Shown here piece after piece: positions 17,562 to 27,232 of a stretch of 64,000 nucleotides of DNA. Below the pieces are notes generated by a model, which saw nothing but the letters and a program-made list of their open reading frames with translations, made no database searches and had not been told where the DNA came from. The DNA is taken from NCBI GenBank assembly GCA_026196875.1, contig JAPHTP010000102.1, positions 1 through 64,000 on the forward strand. Reading direction: 5' to 3'. The translations under genes were made by a program, and so were the position numbers. The stretch comes from Kangiellaceae bacterium. GTDB taxonomy: Bacteria; Pseudomonadota; Gammaproteobacteria; Enterobacterales; Kangiellaceae. How positions within the stretch are numbered: position 1 is the first letter of the stretch; each line of letters starts with the position of its first letter.

Positions 17562-17818
17562 TTCAAATCCAAATTGCTCTAATACGAAAACGTGGTAACT
17601 TATCCTAATATCTTAGCCAACTGAGATCGGTAAGATAAGACTAGCGCAGTATTCTATATGAATTTGTGCCAAATGCGCTAAAAAAAGAATATAATATATG
17701 CGTAATACCCCAAAATGCAGCTATCAGCGCTTCGCGGGTATACCTATAGTCAATATTAAGACCAAAAGATTCCAAAAATAATCAAAATTTGGATCAAAAA
17801 AATTCAAGGGAGCTTAGA

Positions 17819-18220
17819 TTGAGTAATCAACAGCTAAAAGACGCAGGCTTAAAAGTCACACTGCCGCGGCTCAAGATTTTAAGTATATTAGAGAATGCAA
17901 CCAGCAAGCACTTAAGCGCGGAAGATGTGTACAAGCTCTTGCTCGAGGCTGGAGAAGATGTGGGGTTGGCGACAGTTTACAGAGTACTAACTCAGTTTGA
18001 GGCGGCTGGACTAGTTTCGCGGCACAATTTTGAAGATGGTCATGCAGTCTTTGAGCTGAGTAGTGATGAACACCATGACCATATGGTTTGTGTGGATTCC
18101 GGTGAAGTCATAGAATTTTTTGATCATCAAATAGAAGAGCTTCAACACCAAATAGCTGAAAAGCATGGTTTTGAGCTGATTGATCATAACTTGGTGCTTT
18201 ACGTTAAAAAGAAAGGTTAA
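17819..18220 (+). CDS. fur: ferric uptake regulator Fur
   Basis: Iron-dependent repressor of iron uptake genes. The winged helix LKVTLPRLKILSIL...VGLATVYRVLTQFEAAGLV and the metal site HHDHM are classic. I chose TTG 17819 because AAGGGAG lies 6 bases before it and the product then starts MSNQQLKDAGLKVTLPR, as in the family; an earlier in-frame TTG at 17789 has no ribosome site. The 133-residue protein has only one cysteine (Cys91): the second Cys of the structural CxxC of E. coli Fur is Ser94, as in several Fur lineages that lack that zinc site. A TATAAT-like -10 lies near 17690, but no confident -35 or Fur box was identified. Confidence 0.96.
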   Translation: MSNQQLKDAGLKVTLPRLKILSILENATSKHLSAEDVYKLLLEAGEDVGLATVYRVLTQFEAAGLVSRHNFEDGHAVFELSSDEHHDHMVCVDSGEVIEFFDHQIEELQHQIAEKHGFELIDHNLVLYVKKKG

Positions 18221-18229
18221 TCTTATAAG

Positions 18230-18266
18230 GTACAAAAAAGCCGGCTTTTAACCGGCTTTTTTGTAC
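18230..18266. terminator. bidirectional terminator between fur and the ABM gene
   Basis: A perfect 15-bp inverted repeat: GTACAAAAAAGCCGG (18230-18244) and CCGGCTTTTTTGTAC (18252-18266) around a 7-base loop. A- and T-runs are included in the arms, so it terminates both converging transcripts. Confidence 0.93.
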
Positions 18267-18288
18267 ACAGCAATTGGTTTTGCCCAAA

Positions 18289-18585
18289 TTACATGAGTAT
18301 TTGACTGCTCTCCAACACTGTAACTTTTTCGTCTTCTTGTAATAGTGGACGCATTTCCTCAAGCACGGTTTGTCTTTCCTCTGAATCCAACCAGCTTTGC
18401 CAGGCCTCAAAATTTTCCCAGCTAGAGACGATTACTGCATGGTTTTGATTGTCTTTCTCTTGCAGCAACTCACCCGCAATAAACCCTTCGATTGAATTAG
18501 CCTGTTTACGCGCTTTACGAATTAGTTCTATGTAGTCTTGAAAACATCCTTCATTAATATGTCTTTCAATAATGACTCTTATCAT
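18289..18585 (-). CDS. antibiotic biosynthesis monooxygenase (ABM) domain protein
   Basis: A 98-residue ferredoxin-like alpha/beta-barrel protein of the ABM family (YgiN-like). It opens MIRVIIERHI, has the SIEGFIAGELL strand-turn and the typical ENFEAWQSWLDSEER helix. Members include quinol monooxygenases and haem-degrading enzymes; haem ligands are not evident, so its substrate is unknown. It converges with fur through the shared terminator. Confidence 0.82.
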   Translation of the reverse strand: MIRVIIERHINEGCFQDYIELIRKARKQANSIEGFIAGELLQEKDNQNHAVIVSSWENFEAWQSWLDSEERQTVLEEMRPLLQEDEKVTVLESSQILM

Positions 18586-18758
18586 TCAAGGGATTCCTTT
18601 TATATCACTTAAGTATTAAAGATGAATAGTAAATCTATCTATGCCCTTTTTAGGCTGATGCCGGACAAGTGAATACCTAATAAAGAGCATAGTTTTAGTT
18701 TAGCTTAAAGGGACGCTAATTGCTTAAACAAAGCGTTTTAAAAGCAAAAAGCATATTA

Positions 18759-19208
18759 CTAATGCCTGGCTCTCAGGGTATCAATTAAACTATCTTCTAA
18801 CTCGACTCTTTTAGCTATAGCTTCGCCCAGTAATGACAGGTCATTATCTAGACTTGTGAGATGGTTTGAAACCGAATTGCGTGAGTATTTATCGTTAAAA
18901 TCAACTACGATATCGGTGGTTTCAGTAATTTGAGGATAGAGCTTTTCAAGCAGTTGCATGCTATCTGGTCCGTTAACCTCACAGGCGGTAACTATCTGCT
19001 CATATACCTCGAAGTGACCTGCAGATACATAATCAATCAAAATGTCGCAAAACTGATTAACTTGTTGATATTCCGGGAGCTCTGTTTGGTTGCGGCTACC
19101 GGTTAGCTTGCAATACTGAATGATCAATTGATTTCTTTCAGCAAGCCAGTCGTTAACCGCAGTATTTTTGCACAATTCAGGAATGTCTTTGGTTAATTCT
19201 TCTGACAT
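18759..19208 (-). CDS. rsd: Rsd/AlgQ anti-RNA polymerase sigma-70 factor
   Basis: Binds sigma-70 in stationary phase and shifts RNA polymerase toward alternative factors. The 149-residue helical protein has the family motifs VNDWLAERNQLIIQYCKL, QFCDILIDYVSAGHFEVYE and the C-terminal LSLLGEAIAKRVELEDSLI. I chose ATG 19208 because AAGGAG is 10 bases upstream; the longer frame would run into a strong inverted repeat. It diverges from the orphan histidine kinase. Confidence 0.9.
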   Translation of the reverse strand: MSEELTKDIPELCKNTAVNDWLAERNQLIIQYCKLTGSRNQTELPEYQQVNQFCDILIDYVSAGHFEVYEQIVTACEVNGPDSMQLLEKLYPQITETTDIVVDFNDKYSRNSVSNHLTSLDNDLSLLGEAIAKRVELEDSLIDTLRARH

Positions 19209-19260
19209 CAGTGCCAGGCTCCTTCTACCTTCAGATGATATTAAATTTTTACCACAGAAA

Positions 19261-19303
19261 ACCATTAGGTCAAAATTTTTTTCAGTAATTTTGACCTAAT
19301 GGT
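19261..19303. repeat. 17-bp perfect inverted repeat between rsd and the histidine kinase
   Basis: ACCATTAGGTCAAAATT (19261-19277) and AATTTTGACCTAATGGT (19287-19303) are exact reverse complements around a 9-base loop. It lies 53 bases before the rsd start. It is not followed by a long T-tract in either direction, so it is more likely an operator or leader structure than a terminator. A 12-bp perfect palindrome, ACAAAATTTTGT, follows at 19314-19325. Confidence 0.9.
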
Positions 19304-19464
19304 TAAGATTCGAACAAAATTTTGTGAAAGTCGATAAATATACTCGATTGATATTCGTTTCTGGTTAATGGGTAGTTGTGAGACTGAATCTGGACAATGT
19401 GGCTTGCTGAATAGGAAAATTGTGCCTAATGTTGAATAGAGAGTTTTAGGTTACACTTAGTTAT

Positions 19465-21420
19465 ATGCAAGCACCGCAAAAAAATTCTAATAATAGCCGC
19501 TTCCAATTCGCTCGCTATTGGACTATTCGGGGATTGACGGCTTCACTTATTGTTGTCGCAGCTTTATTGCCTGTGGTTAGTGCATTAAGTATTAGCTTTT
19601 GGTTGGACGGCGAATATAACTGGCGCGAAGCGGCGCTAGAGCTAGGCGTTGCCTGTCTGACACTTTCGCTTATTGCCTATCCTGCATTTTATCTGCTCAA
19701 TTGGGAATCTGCTCAGGCTCAGCGTCTTGATGAAACCCAGCAGGATTTCCGATTACTCATCGACCAGGCGGTAGATATGGTATTTCTAGTATCCCTGGAC
19801 GGCAGAATTGTGGAGGTTAATCAAAGAGCTTGCGATGCGTTGGGGTACAGTAAAGAAGAGCTGCAATCCATGGCTATTCTAGATATTGACATTGATTGCT
19901 ATTTACATCGACACCCTAAATTAGTGAATCAAATGAGGCAGGGAGAAAGCATTACTTACGAGTCTCGCTATCGCACCAGACTTGGTAATCGTATTCCTAT
20001 CGAGAGCCGGGCCAGAATGGCCAGTTGGATGGAGCGACCTCATTATATTGAGTTCGTTTCAGATATTTCTCACCGCCTTGAATTTGAAAAACAAATTGAC
20101 GAATCACGTGAAGCCCTGGAAAAAACTCGAAATATTTTGGAAAGGCGAATTGCGGAACATTCTTCTGAGTTGGAACGTCAGCGGCAGAGTCGGGAAATGG
20201 CGGAGCGCTATGCCAATTCGATGCAGAACTATTTGGAGAAACTCATTGACTCGATGCCTTCGGCGATAATTGCGGTGGACGAAGACTACCAGGTAATGCA
20301 ATGGAACATCGAGGCCGAAAAAATGACCAACGTGAAAGCCAATATGGCAATTGGCGAAAAGTTAGTCAATGTATTCCCCAAGCTATATCAGAAGATCCAA
20401 AAAGCAACCCAGTCGAGAGATCTTATTCAGCAAATCTTACGTTTTCAGTTTAAGGCTGAAATCAACCATGAGCGACGTACTTTGGAAGCAATGATCTATC
20501 CTATTTTTACATTACGTGAAGAGGAACAAGGTGAAGTGATCCGGGTAGACGATATAACCGAAAAACTGCGTATTGATGAAACGCTTGTTCAGACTGAAAA
20601 AATGTTATCTCTTGGTGGATTAGCTGCTGGAATGGCGCATGAAATTAATAACCCGCTAGGCGCGATTATGCAGAGCACCCAAAATATCAAACGTCGTCTT
20701 TCCAACAGTTTGGCGCGCAACCAAATGGTGGCACAAGAGTCAGACATTAGCTTGGAATCGCTTAATCAATACTTAGAAAGACAACGAATAATAGAGTTCT
20801 TAGATGGCATCATGATTTCCGGTGAACGAGCCGCGAGAATTGTTGGTGATATGCTGAGCTTTGCCAGACCGGCCAATCAAGAGTCGGCTGAAGTGCCCCT
20901 ACAAGATGCGTTGGATGCAGCGGTAAGACTGTCTGCGAAGGACTACAATCAGCGTAAGAAATTTGATTTTCGCCATATCGAAATTCGGAAAACTTATTCG
21001 CCGCAAGATGTATTTGTGATGGCGCAGAAAAACCAACTTGAGCAAGTTTTCCTTAATCTGCTGATTAATGCTGCGCAAGCATTAGCACAAAATCCAAATG
21101 ACCAGACCCCTTTGATTGAGCTGATTATTCGTCGCGAAGGGAACCAGGCTTGTGTAGAAATAATCGATAATGGTCCCGGAATGGATGAAATAACTCGCAA
21201 ACGCGTATTTGAGCCATTTTTTACGACCAAAGACGAGAACGTCGGCACTGGGTTAGGATTATCCGTGTCCTATTTTATCGTTGCAGAACAATTGGGCGGC
21301 AGCTTGAGCGTTGAATCGCGAATAGGTAAAGGCTGCCGTTTTACTATGTTATTGCCGCTAGTCAGAAGTGAGCATGATAGTGAGGCTAGTCACGATGAGC
21401 AAATTGAGCTGCCACTCTAA
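19465..21420 (+). CDS. PAS-domain membrane sensor histidine kinase (orphan)
   Basis: A 651-residue kinase with two membrane helices (about 28-50 and 66-87) and almost no periplasmic loop. PAS 1 follows (about 92-215, IVEVNQRACDALGYSKEE), then a coiled-coil, then PAS 2 (about 258-360, SMPSAIIAVDEDYQVMQWN). The HisKA domain has phospho-His392 in GGLAAGMAHEINNPLGAIM, followed by HATPase_c with NLLINAAQAL, DNGPGM and GTGLGLSVS. The topology suggests sensing of a cytoplasmic or intramembrane signal. No response regulator lies next to it. Rsd is divergent. Confidence 0.93.
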   Translation: MQAPQKNSNNSRFQFARYWTIRGLTASLIVVAALLPVVSALSISFWLDGEYNWREAALELGVACLTLSLIAYPAFYLLNWESAQAQRLDETQQDFRLLIDQAVDMVFLVSLDGRIVEVNQRACDALGYSKEELQSMAILDIDIDCYLHRHPKLVNQMRQGESITYESRYRTRLGNRIPIESRARMASWMERPHYIEFVSDISHRLEFEKQIDESREALEKTRNILERRIAEHSSELERQRQSREMAERYANSMQNYLEKLIDSMPSAIIAVDEDYQVMQWNIEAEKMTNVKANMAIGEKLVNVFPKLYQKIQKATQSRDLIQQILRFQFKAEINHERRTLEAMIYPIFTLREEEQGEVIRVDDITEKLRIDETLVQTEKMLSLGGLAAGMAHEINNPLGAIMQSTQNIKRRLSNSLARNQMVAQESDISLESLNQYLERQRIIEFLDGIMISGERAARIVGDMLSFARPANQESAEVPLQDALDAAVRLSAKDYNQRKKFDFRHIEIRKTYSPQDVFVMAQKNQLEQVFLNLLINAAQALAQNPNDQTPLIELIIRREGNQACVEIIDNGPGMDEITRKRVFEPFFTTKDENVGTGLGLSVSYFIVAEQLGGSLSVESRIGKGCRFTMLLPLVRSEHDSEASHDEQIELPL

Positions 21421-21439
21421 GCTAGCGCTTGGAACCCTA

Positions 21440-21985
21440 TTATTGACGGAAAATATTTTTATTAGGTTTAAAGTGATTGACGATACTCCAAATCATTAAT
21501 CCCCCAACGCAAACAAAGAAGATCATCACCCATCCCGGCATGGAAATGCCAAGAAGGTTCCAGGATACTTTGGCACACTCACCATCACCTGCTAGCACTG
21601 TAGAAATTACTTCGCTTACAGGTAGCATATCAACAAGGTAATCGAGTGCCGGACCACACGCGGGTACTTCTCCTTCCGGCAGACTCTGTAGGTAAATATG
21701 ACGACCGGACACAATCCCACCCAATATTGTGCTTATTAAGCCAAGTATCGAATAAGTTGGACGCCAGCGACTACCTGCCAAGGGGTTGTGCAAACCACGG
21801 ATCAAAAATACGATGCCTACGGCAAGCACTCCTATACGCTGGAATATGCATAAGGGGCAAGGATCCATCCCTTGAACGTATTGGAAATAATAGGCAGTAA
21901 CCAACAGCTGATAGCAGACGAAGGCCATAAACAGATTAAAACCACGTGATTCAAACATCCAAGGATCCTTAAGTGAGTTCGCCAT
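21440..21985 (-). CDS. dsbB: disulfide bond formation protein DsbB
   Basis: Inner-membrane quinone reductase that reoxidises DsbA. It has four membrane helices and both periplasmic cysteine pairs: Cys43 and Cys46 in DPCPLCIFQR, and Cys111 and Cys138. About 181 residues, normal length. No good Shine-Dalgarno is seen; I prefer ATG 21985 over the TTG at 21997. It lies convergent to the histidine kinase, 19 bases away. The neighbouring tex has its own terminator, so dsbB is likely separately transcribed. Confidence 0.94.
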   Translation of the reverse strand: MANSLKDPWMFESRGFNLFMAFVCYQLLVTAYYFQYVQGMDPCPLCIFQRIGVLAVGIVFLIRGLHNPLAGSRWRPTYSILGLISTILGGIVSGRHIYLQSLPEGEVPACGPALDYLVDMLPVSEVISTVLAGDGECAKVSWNLLGISMPGWVMIFFVCVGGLMIWSIVNHFKPNKNIFRQ

Positions 21986-22084
21986 ATTGAAATTCAATCG
22001 GCATGAAGACTATCAGAAATCGGATTTAGGCAAAAGCGGCGATGAAAATATGGCTGCAATAAATCAATCTTTTTTACAGGCAAT

Positions 22085-22106
22085 AAAAAAGCCTCAATAG
22101 TGAGGC
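22085..22106 (-). terminator. tex terminator
   Basis: GCCTCA (22091-22096) pairs with TGAGGC (22101-22106). The A-run 22085-22090 is a T-tract on the minus strand. It lies about 150 bases after the tex stop and just before dsbB. Confidence 0.82.
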
Positions 22107-22252
22107 TTGTAAAAGTTTCCAGTCTGCAGGTCCCAGTGTTCTGGGCTTCGTATTATTCGCTAGCGTTGAACATTTATAACAAACTGATATGGCGCTTGCA
22201 ACATAAATTTACAAAATACGCCATTTTTTTATCTCATATATAGATTCCATGA

Positions 22253-24565
22253 CTATTTTTTGGCTTTTAACGCATCAGCAAGTGCCATTCCAAAAGCTGT
22301 ATTAGCTGGTTTGGCTGGCTTTGCCTTAGATTTATTTGGCGCCCCCTTTCTTGGCCGATCACCAGTATTGCCTCTAGGCGATGCATTTTCTGGGTTAGGC
22401 CCAATCATCGATAAGCTAATCCGTTTTCTTCGAGGATCGACTTCAATGACATGAATCTTGACGATATCACCAGTTTTAACAACTTCTCGAGGGTTGGAAA
22501 TAAACCGATCACTCATTACTGAAATGTGTACTAATCCGTCTTGATGAACACCAATATCTACAAATGCGCCAAAATCAGTCACATTGGTTACGGTTCCTTC
22601 CAATGCCATACCCGCGCTTAAATCCTTGATATCCTCGACACCATCTTTGAATTTAGCTGCTTTGAAATCACCGCGAGGATCGCGCCCAGGTTTATCAAGT
22701 TCTGAGAGGATATCGTTGATGGTTGGTAAACCAAACTTCTCTTCGACATAGTCAGCTGCTTTAAGTTGTCGTAACTCAGTCGTATTTCCCATCAAATTGT
22801 TGATAGACGTATTTAAGTTCGATAACATTTTTTCGACAATGGGATAAGTTTCAGGATGCACCCCGGAGCGATCTAACACGTTTTCGCCGTCGGTAATTCG
22901 CAAGAAACCGGCCGCTTGCTCGAATGCTTTTGGACCAAGTCTTTCTACTTCTTTCAATTGTTTGCGATCGCTGAATCGTCCGTTTTGTTCACGGAATCGA
23001 ATAATATTATTAGCGAGTGTTTTATTTAAGCCTGACACGTAAGTTAATAACGGGGCCGAAGCGGTGTTTAAGTCGACACCGACTTTATTTACACAATCCT
23101 CAACGACACTTCCCAGAGTTTTACCCAGTTGGCTTTGGCTGACATCGTGTTGGTATTGCCCTACGCCAATTGCCTTGGGTTCGATCTTAACCAATTCAGC
23201 CAGAGGGTCTTGTAATCTGCGTGCAATTGAAACTGCGCCACGGTAACTAACATCTAGCTCAGGAAATTCTTCGGCAGCCAATTTAGATGCCGAGTAAACG
23301 GAAGCACCTGCTTCATTTACCACTATTTTTTGTAAACCAAACTGGCTCTGTTTTTTCATCAATTCAGCGACTAACTTGTCGGTTTCGCGAGAAGCCGTTC
23401 CGTTTCCGATACTGACAAGTTTAACTTTATGCATTTGGCAAAGAGTAGTCAGTTTTGCAATCGATTGATCCCATTGCCTCTGTGGGGCATGTGGGAATAT
23501 CGTAGTAAAAGCTAGTAATTTGCCTGTATCGTCGACTACGACAACTTTTACCCCGGTTCTTAAACCTGGATCGAGTCCCATTGTTGTATATTTACCGGCA
23601 GGTGCGGCCATTAAAAGATCACGCATATTACTAGCAAAAACGCCAATTGCTTGAGTTTCTGCCAATTCACGCAATCCGCCTAACAGCTCTGTTTCGAAAA
23701 AGTTGTGCAATTTAACACGCCAAGTCCAGAGTACGACAGTTTGTAGCCAGGCATCTGCCGCTCTACCTTGCTGGCTAATATTGGCGTGTTTTGCGATTAA
23801 GAATTGTGCATGGTTGGTCGCTTTATCATCTTTAAGCAGGTTTTCGTCAACAACAAGCTCCAATGAAAGCACACCCTCATTTCGGCCACGGAATAGAGCT
23901 AAAGCGCGATGACTTGGTATTTTATTGAGCTTTTCGTTGTATTCAAAATAGTCACTAAATTTATGCCCTTCGGCTTCTTTGCCGGTAACGACTGCAGAAC
24001 GTACAAAAGCGTTTTCCGTTAAATAGTTTCTGATCTCTGAGAGCAACACCGCATTTTCAGAAAACTGTTCCATTAAGATTTGTTTGGCGCCGTCGAGTGC
24101 TGCCTTAGTATCCGCAATACCACTTTCTGTGTTTATAAATTCAGCGGCTTTTTGCTCTGGGTCTAAACTTGAGTCTTCCAGTAGTGTAAGTGCTAATGGC
24201 TCTAGCCCTGCTTCACGTGCAATTTGCGCTTTTGTTCTACGCTTTGGTTTGTAAGGAAGATAAAGATCTTCTAACTCGCTTTTAGTTTCTACCTGTAAAA
24301 TATTAGTCTTAAGTTCAGGCGTGAGTTTTTCTTGCTCATCAATGCTCTTTAAAATTACCTGGCGACGATCTTCTAATTCTCGTAAATAGCCTAGGCGTTC
24401 TTCCAAGGTTCTTAGTTGAGTATCGTCTAACCCACCGGTTACTTCTTTACGATACCTGGCCACAAAAGGAACGGTGGCGCCTTCATCTAAAAGTCCGATA
24501 GCAGCGGCAACTTGCGCTTCCTTAACGGTTAATTCTTGAGCAATTTTTTGCGAGATATTGAGCAT
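22253..24565 (-). CDS. tex: Tex family RNA-binding transcription accessory protein
   Basis: A 770-residue Tex/YhgF protein, homologous to the core of eukaryotic Spt6. It starts [22 protein letters not shown], has the YqgF-like RNase H-fold domain near 325-450 ([19 protein letters not shown]), then the helix-hairpin-helix region (about 505-570). It ends with an S1 RNA-binding domain (about 650-720, [26 protein letters not shown]) and a basic tail. AGGAA precedes the ATG. It is often encoded near ompR in gammaproteobacteria, as here. Confidence 0.96.
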   Translation of the reverse strand: MLNISQKIAQELTVKEAQVAAAIGLLDEGATVPFVARYRKEVTGGLDDTQLRTLEERLGYLRELEDRRQVILKSIDEQEKLTPELKTNILQVETKSELEDLYLPYKPKRRTKAQIAREAGLEPLALTLLEDSSLDPEQKAAEFINTESGIADTKAALDGAKQILMEQFSENAVLLSEIRNYLTENAFVRSAVVTGKEAEGHKFSDYFEYNEKLNKIPSHRALALFRGRNEGVLSLELVVDENLLKDDKATNHAQFLIAKHANISQQGRAADAWLQTVVLWTWRVKLHNFFETELLGGLRELAETQAIGVFASNMRDLLMAAPAGKYTTMGLDPGLRTGVKVVVVDDTGKLLAFTTIFPHAPQRQWDQSIAKLTTLCQMHKVKLVSIGNGTASRETDKLVAELMKKQSQFGLQKIVVNEAGASVYSASKLAAEEFPELDVSYRGAVSIARRLQDPLAELVKIEPKAIGVGQYQHDVSQSQLGKTLGSVVEDCVNKVGVDLNTASAPLLTYVSGLNKTLANNIIRFREQNGRFSDRKQLKEVERLGPKAFEQAAGFLRITDGENVLDRSGVHPETYPIVEKMLSNLNTSINNLMGNTTELRQLKAADYVEEKFGLPTINDILSELDKPGRDPRGDFKAAKFKDGVEDIKDLSAGMALEGTVTNVTDFGAFVDIGVHQDGLVHISVMSDRFISNPREVVKTGDIVKIHVIEVDPRRKRISLSMIGPNPENASPRGNTGDRPRKGAPNKSKAKPAKPANTAFGMALADALKAKK

Positions 24566-24993
24566 ACAAATTCCTAAAACGCGACATCTGTTAGAACGGT
24601 GTCGTAACTTTCCACATTATTTAACGGGGTACAGCACTTTACCAAGTGATCAACGTCAATTGGGCCATAATATGGTTTTGCTGGTGACCTCTGGACTGGC
24701 GATTATAAACATTTTTGGCGGAAAAACAGCTTTAAATTATGAGATTTTATAACGACTAAGCGAGGACTTGGAATAGAAAATCAATTGGTGTTTAGAGCTT
24801 CTTGAAATCTTGAGTTATACTCTGTAACAACTGTGCGAAAAATTCCTTTGCCTTTCAATCGGTTAATCGTGGAAAATAGCCACATTACAAAAGTAATAAG
24901 CTGAGATATCTTGGCACATTTAACTCGGCACACTTAAAACGTAAAGGTGTTCAGCGACAACATCGTTGAAGATGCGAGCAAAAGGGGAGCAAG
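24566..24993. other. tex / ompR divergent intergenic region
   Basis: About 430 bases. A rightward 64-codon frame overlaps the tex start but has no domain or ribosome site. A TATACT -10-like box lies at 24816-24821 without a good -35. Nothing else is identifiable. Confidence 0.4.
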
Positions 24994-25713
24994 ATGAACG
25001 AAGAAACGCAAAAAATACTCGTAGTGGATGATGACTTGCGTTTAAGAAGTCTATTAGAAAGATACTTCAAAGAACAGGGCTATATCGTTAAAGCAGCTTC
25101 TGATGCTGAACAAATGGACCGTTTTCTTGAGCGGGAGAATTATCACCTGATGGTCCTGGATTTGATGTTGCCCGGAGAAGACGGCCTGTCCATCTGTCGC
25201 CGACTGCGCGCCGAAGATAACAGTATCCCAATTATTATGCTGACCGCCAAAGGTGATGATGTTGATCGGATTATTGGTTTAGAGTTGGGAGCAGATGATT
25301 ATTTAGCCAAGCCTTTCAATCCTAGAGAGCTACTGGCCAGGGTAAAGGCAGTGCTAAGAAGGCGCACGGCCGAGCTGCCTGGTGCTCCGGCAGGAGAAGA
25401 GAAGGTCATAGAATTTGGCGAGTTTAAGTTGAATTTAGCAACCCGTGAAATGACCAAAAATGGCGAGCAGATGACACTTACCAGTGGGGAGTTCGCAGTA
25501 CTAAAGTCATTGGTAACTAATCCACGCCAACCATTGTCTCGAGACAAATTGATGAACTTGGCGCGCGGTCGAGACTACAGCGCGCTTGAAAGAAGTATCG
25601 ATGTACAGGTTTCACGCTTAAGGCGTATGATTGAAGACGACCCTGCTAAACCGAGGTATTTGCAAACGGTTTGGGGGATCGGTTATGTATTTGTGCCGGA
25701 CAGCGATCATTAG
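24994..25713 (+). CDS. ompR: OmpR-family response regulator, no envZ adjacent
   Basis: A 239-residue response regulator strongly resembling OmpR. The receiver domain has the acidic pair in VVDDDLRLRSLLERYF, phospho-Asp56 in LMVLDLMLPGEDGLS, and Lys in LAKPFNPRELLARVKAVLRRR. The winged-helix output domain (about 135-235) ends in RYLQTVWGIGYVFVPD. AGGGGAGC precedes the ATG. EnvZ normally follows OmpR, but here a terminator comes immediately after and no kinase gene follows. Confidence 0.9.
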   Translation: MNEETQKILVVDDDLRLRSLLERYFKEQGYIVKAASDAEQMDRFLERENYHLMVLDLMLPGEDGLSICRRLRAEDNSIPIIMLTAKGDDVDRIIGLELGADDYLAKPFNPRELLARVKAVLRRRTAELPGAPAGEEKVIEFGEFKLNLATREMTKNGEQMTLTSGEFAVLKSLVTNPRQPLSRDKLMNLARGRDYSALERSIDVQVSRLRRMIEDDPAKPRYLQTVWGIGYVFVPDSDH

Positions 25714-25746
25714 TTATTACTTAATCTATGGTCGATACGTATAAGT

Positions 25747-25774
25747 AAAAAGCTCGCCAAGGCGAGCTTTTTTT
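25747..25774. terminator. terminator after ompR
   Basis: AAAAAGCTCGCC (25747-25758) pairs with GGCGAGCTTTTT (25761-25772) and ends in a seven-base T-run. The A-run makes it usable leftward for the convergent gene too. Confidence 0.92.
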
Positions 25775-25803
25775 ATCGAGTTTTTCGTTTGGTTTTATAT
25801 TTG

Positions 25804-26277
25804 CTAAACCTCTTCTTCTTCGCCATCAATAATAAAACCGATGCGCCTTTTTACTTTTTGCTCTTCCACTTTTTTGACAAAGCATAGCATTTGTACCGTG
25901 GATTGATGGGCCAGCAGCATGCAGGGACTGCCGTTCATATTGCCTTCGATCCTGATGCCATGAAAACTCTCTTGTGCCAATCTTTCAACATTAATCTGAA
26001 TACCGCCATGCATTACCGCCAAAATTGCCGGCTCCATATCGTCAGGTAACTGCTCTCGCCATTGAACAATGGTATCTGCAAGGCGCCGCATCAAAGCACC
26101 GGCGGATTGATATTCATTGGCTTCATGCGGAGATAACGCTCTTTGTGGTGTTGATAGAACCGGTAAAGGCCGCTGCGGTACAACTTGCTCTTTCAGAATT
26201 TGCTGAGTGAGCTGATACTCACTTTCTTCTACTTGGACCATTTGATTAGCATGATCTGAGGTTGATTCTTCTGCCAT
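25804..26277 (-). CDS. uncharacterised cytoplasmic protein
   Basis: 157 residues, no signal or membrane segment. The N-terminal 50 residues are Glu/Gln-rich and probably disordered; the rest (about 52-150, SAGALMRRLADTIVQWREQLPDDMEPAILAV split by a turn) looks folded, followed by IQINVERLAQESFHGIRIEG. The end is acidic (EEEE). I do not recognise the family. AAGGA is correctly placed before the ATG, and codon use resembles its neighbours, so it is probably a real gene. Confidence 0.65.
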   Translation of the reverse strand: MAEESTSDHANQMVQVEESEYQLTQQILKEQVVPQRPLPVLSTPQRALSPHEANEYQSAGALMRRLADTIVQWREQLPDDMEPAILAVMHGGIQINVERLAQESFHGIRIEGNMNGSPCMLLAHQSTVQMLCFVKKVEEQKVKRRIGFIIDGEEEEV

Positions 26278-26439
26278 AACTTATCCTTTAATACACATCA
26301 TTGAATTTTGTTTACAGCATACACCTGAATTAAAGCTTCACAAAATTAAGCCGCCATTGGTATTGTGAGCTACCGCTACATCGTATTAAACTGGTTTCAC
26401 TATTTAGGTGAATCAGTCAGTTAATTACAAAGGATAAAC

Positions 26440-26814
26440 ATGGGAATTTTAAATGGGTTACTCGGAAACGCATCTGAAGTCGATGTTGAAAAACTTAACG
26501 AAGAATTTGCACCAATAATGGCGGAAGGTGAATCAGTAGAAATTGGTTATCAAGTAATCAGAGACAAGTTCGTATTTACCAATAAACGTATCATACTGGT
26601 AGATAAACAAGGATTAACTGGTAAGAAAACAGAGTTTTTATCCGTTCCGTACAAATCAATTACCGCCTTTTGTGTTGAGTCAAATGGTCACTTTGACATG
26701 GAATCTGAACTCAAGATCTGGATATCCGGGCATAGTCAGCCGCTTACTAAAGAATTAAAACGCGGTACAGATGTCGTGGGTATTCAGAAAACGATTGCAA
26801 CTTTTATGTTATAA
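26440..26814 (+). CDS. bacterial PH-domain protein (PF08000-like)
   Basis: A 124-residue protein with a bacterial pleckstrin-homology fold. MGILNGLLGNASEVD opens it, followed by YQVIRDKFVFTNKRIILVDKQG and the FLSVPYKSITAFCVES core. Members are small cytosolic proteins of unknown role. AAAGGA lies upstream of the ATG. The next gene, a small lipoprotein, follows after 49 bases. Confidence 0.85.
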   Translation: MGILNGLLGNASEVDVEKLNEEFAPIMAEGESVEIGYQVIRDKFVFTNKRIILVDKQGLTGKKTEFLSVPYKSITAFCVESNGHFDMESELKIWISGHSQPLTKELKRGTDVVGIQKTIATFML

Positions 26815-26863
26815 CCGAGTCATACGATTGAAGTTTTTGAGATTAATAAAGTAAAGAGATTTA

Positions 26864-27169
26864 ATGAACAAAGTTAAATTTATCGGTTTGGCCTTAATAC
26901 TTATTCTGCAGGCATGTTCTTCGATTAAACACCAGGGGACAGACTGTTCTAGAATTAAAAAAAATGTAGCACCGTGTGAGCAATCGAATCTTGATAAACA
27001 ACCGGCACATTCTGAGTTTGTGGAGAATTGGGCTAAGCATACTGAAAAAGAACGCAGAATAAGGGTCGATCAAAATAAAGTTGAAACTGAAAAAGACAAA
27101 GAGAAAGACATTCAAAATGGGTTTTTTCACACATTAATCGATGCGATCTCCAGCATATTTAAAGACTAA
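26864..27169 (+). CDS. small hypothetical lipoprotein
   Basis: 101 residues. The N-terminus (LILILQACSS) is a lipobox with Cys near 18, followed by a short charged region rich in Lys and Glu. The mature protein is hydrophilic with a possible amphipathic C-terminus (FFHTLIDAISSIF). I know no family. It may be co-transcribed with the PH-domain gene. Confidence 0.6.
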   Translation: MNKVKFIGLALILILQACSSIKHQGTDCSRIKKNVAPCEQSNLDKQPAHSEFVENWAKHTEKERRIRVDQNKVETEKDKEKDIQNGFFHTLIDAISSIFKD

Positions 27170-27232
27170 ATTATTCATAGTTGCTAGAAGTATTCTCTCT
27201 CTATAGTATAAGGCTTGTTCTTACCGCTTTAA

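Noticed and set aside
24558-24752. Rightward 64-codon frame overlapping the tex start
   Set aside because: It overlaps the tex N-terminus and its ribosome site, with no family resemblance.
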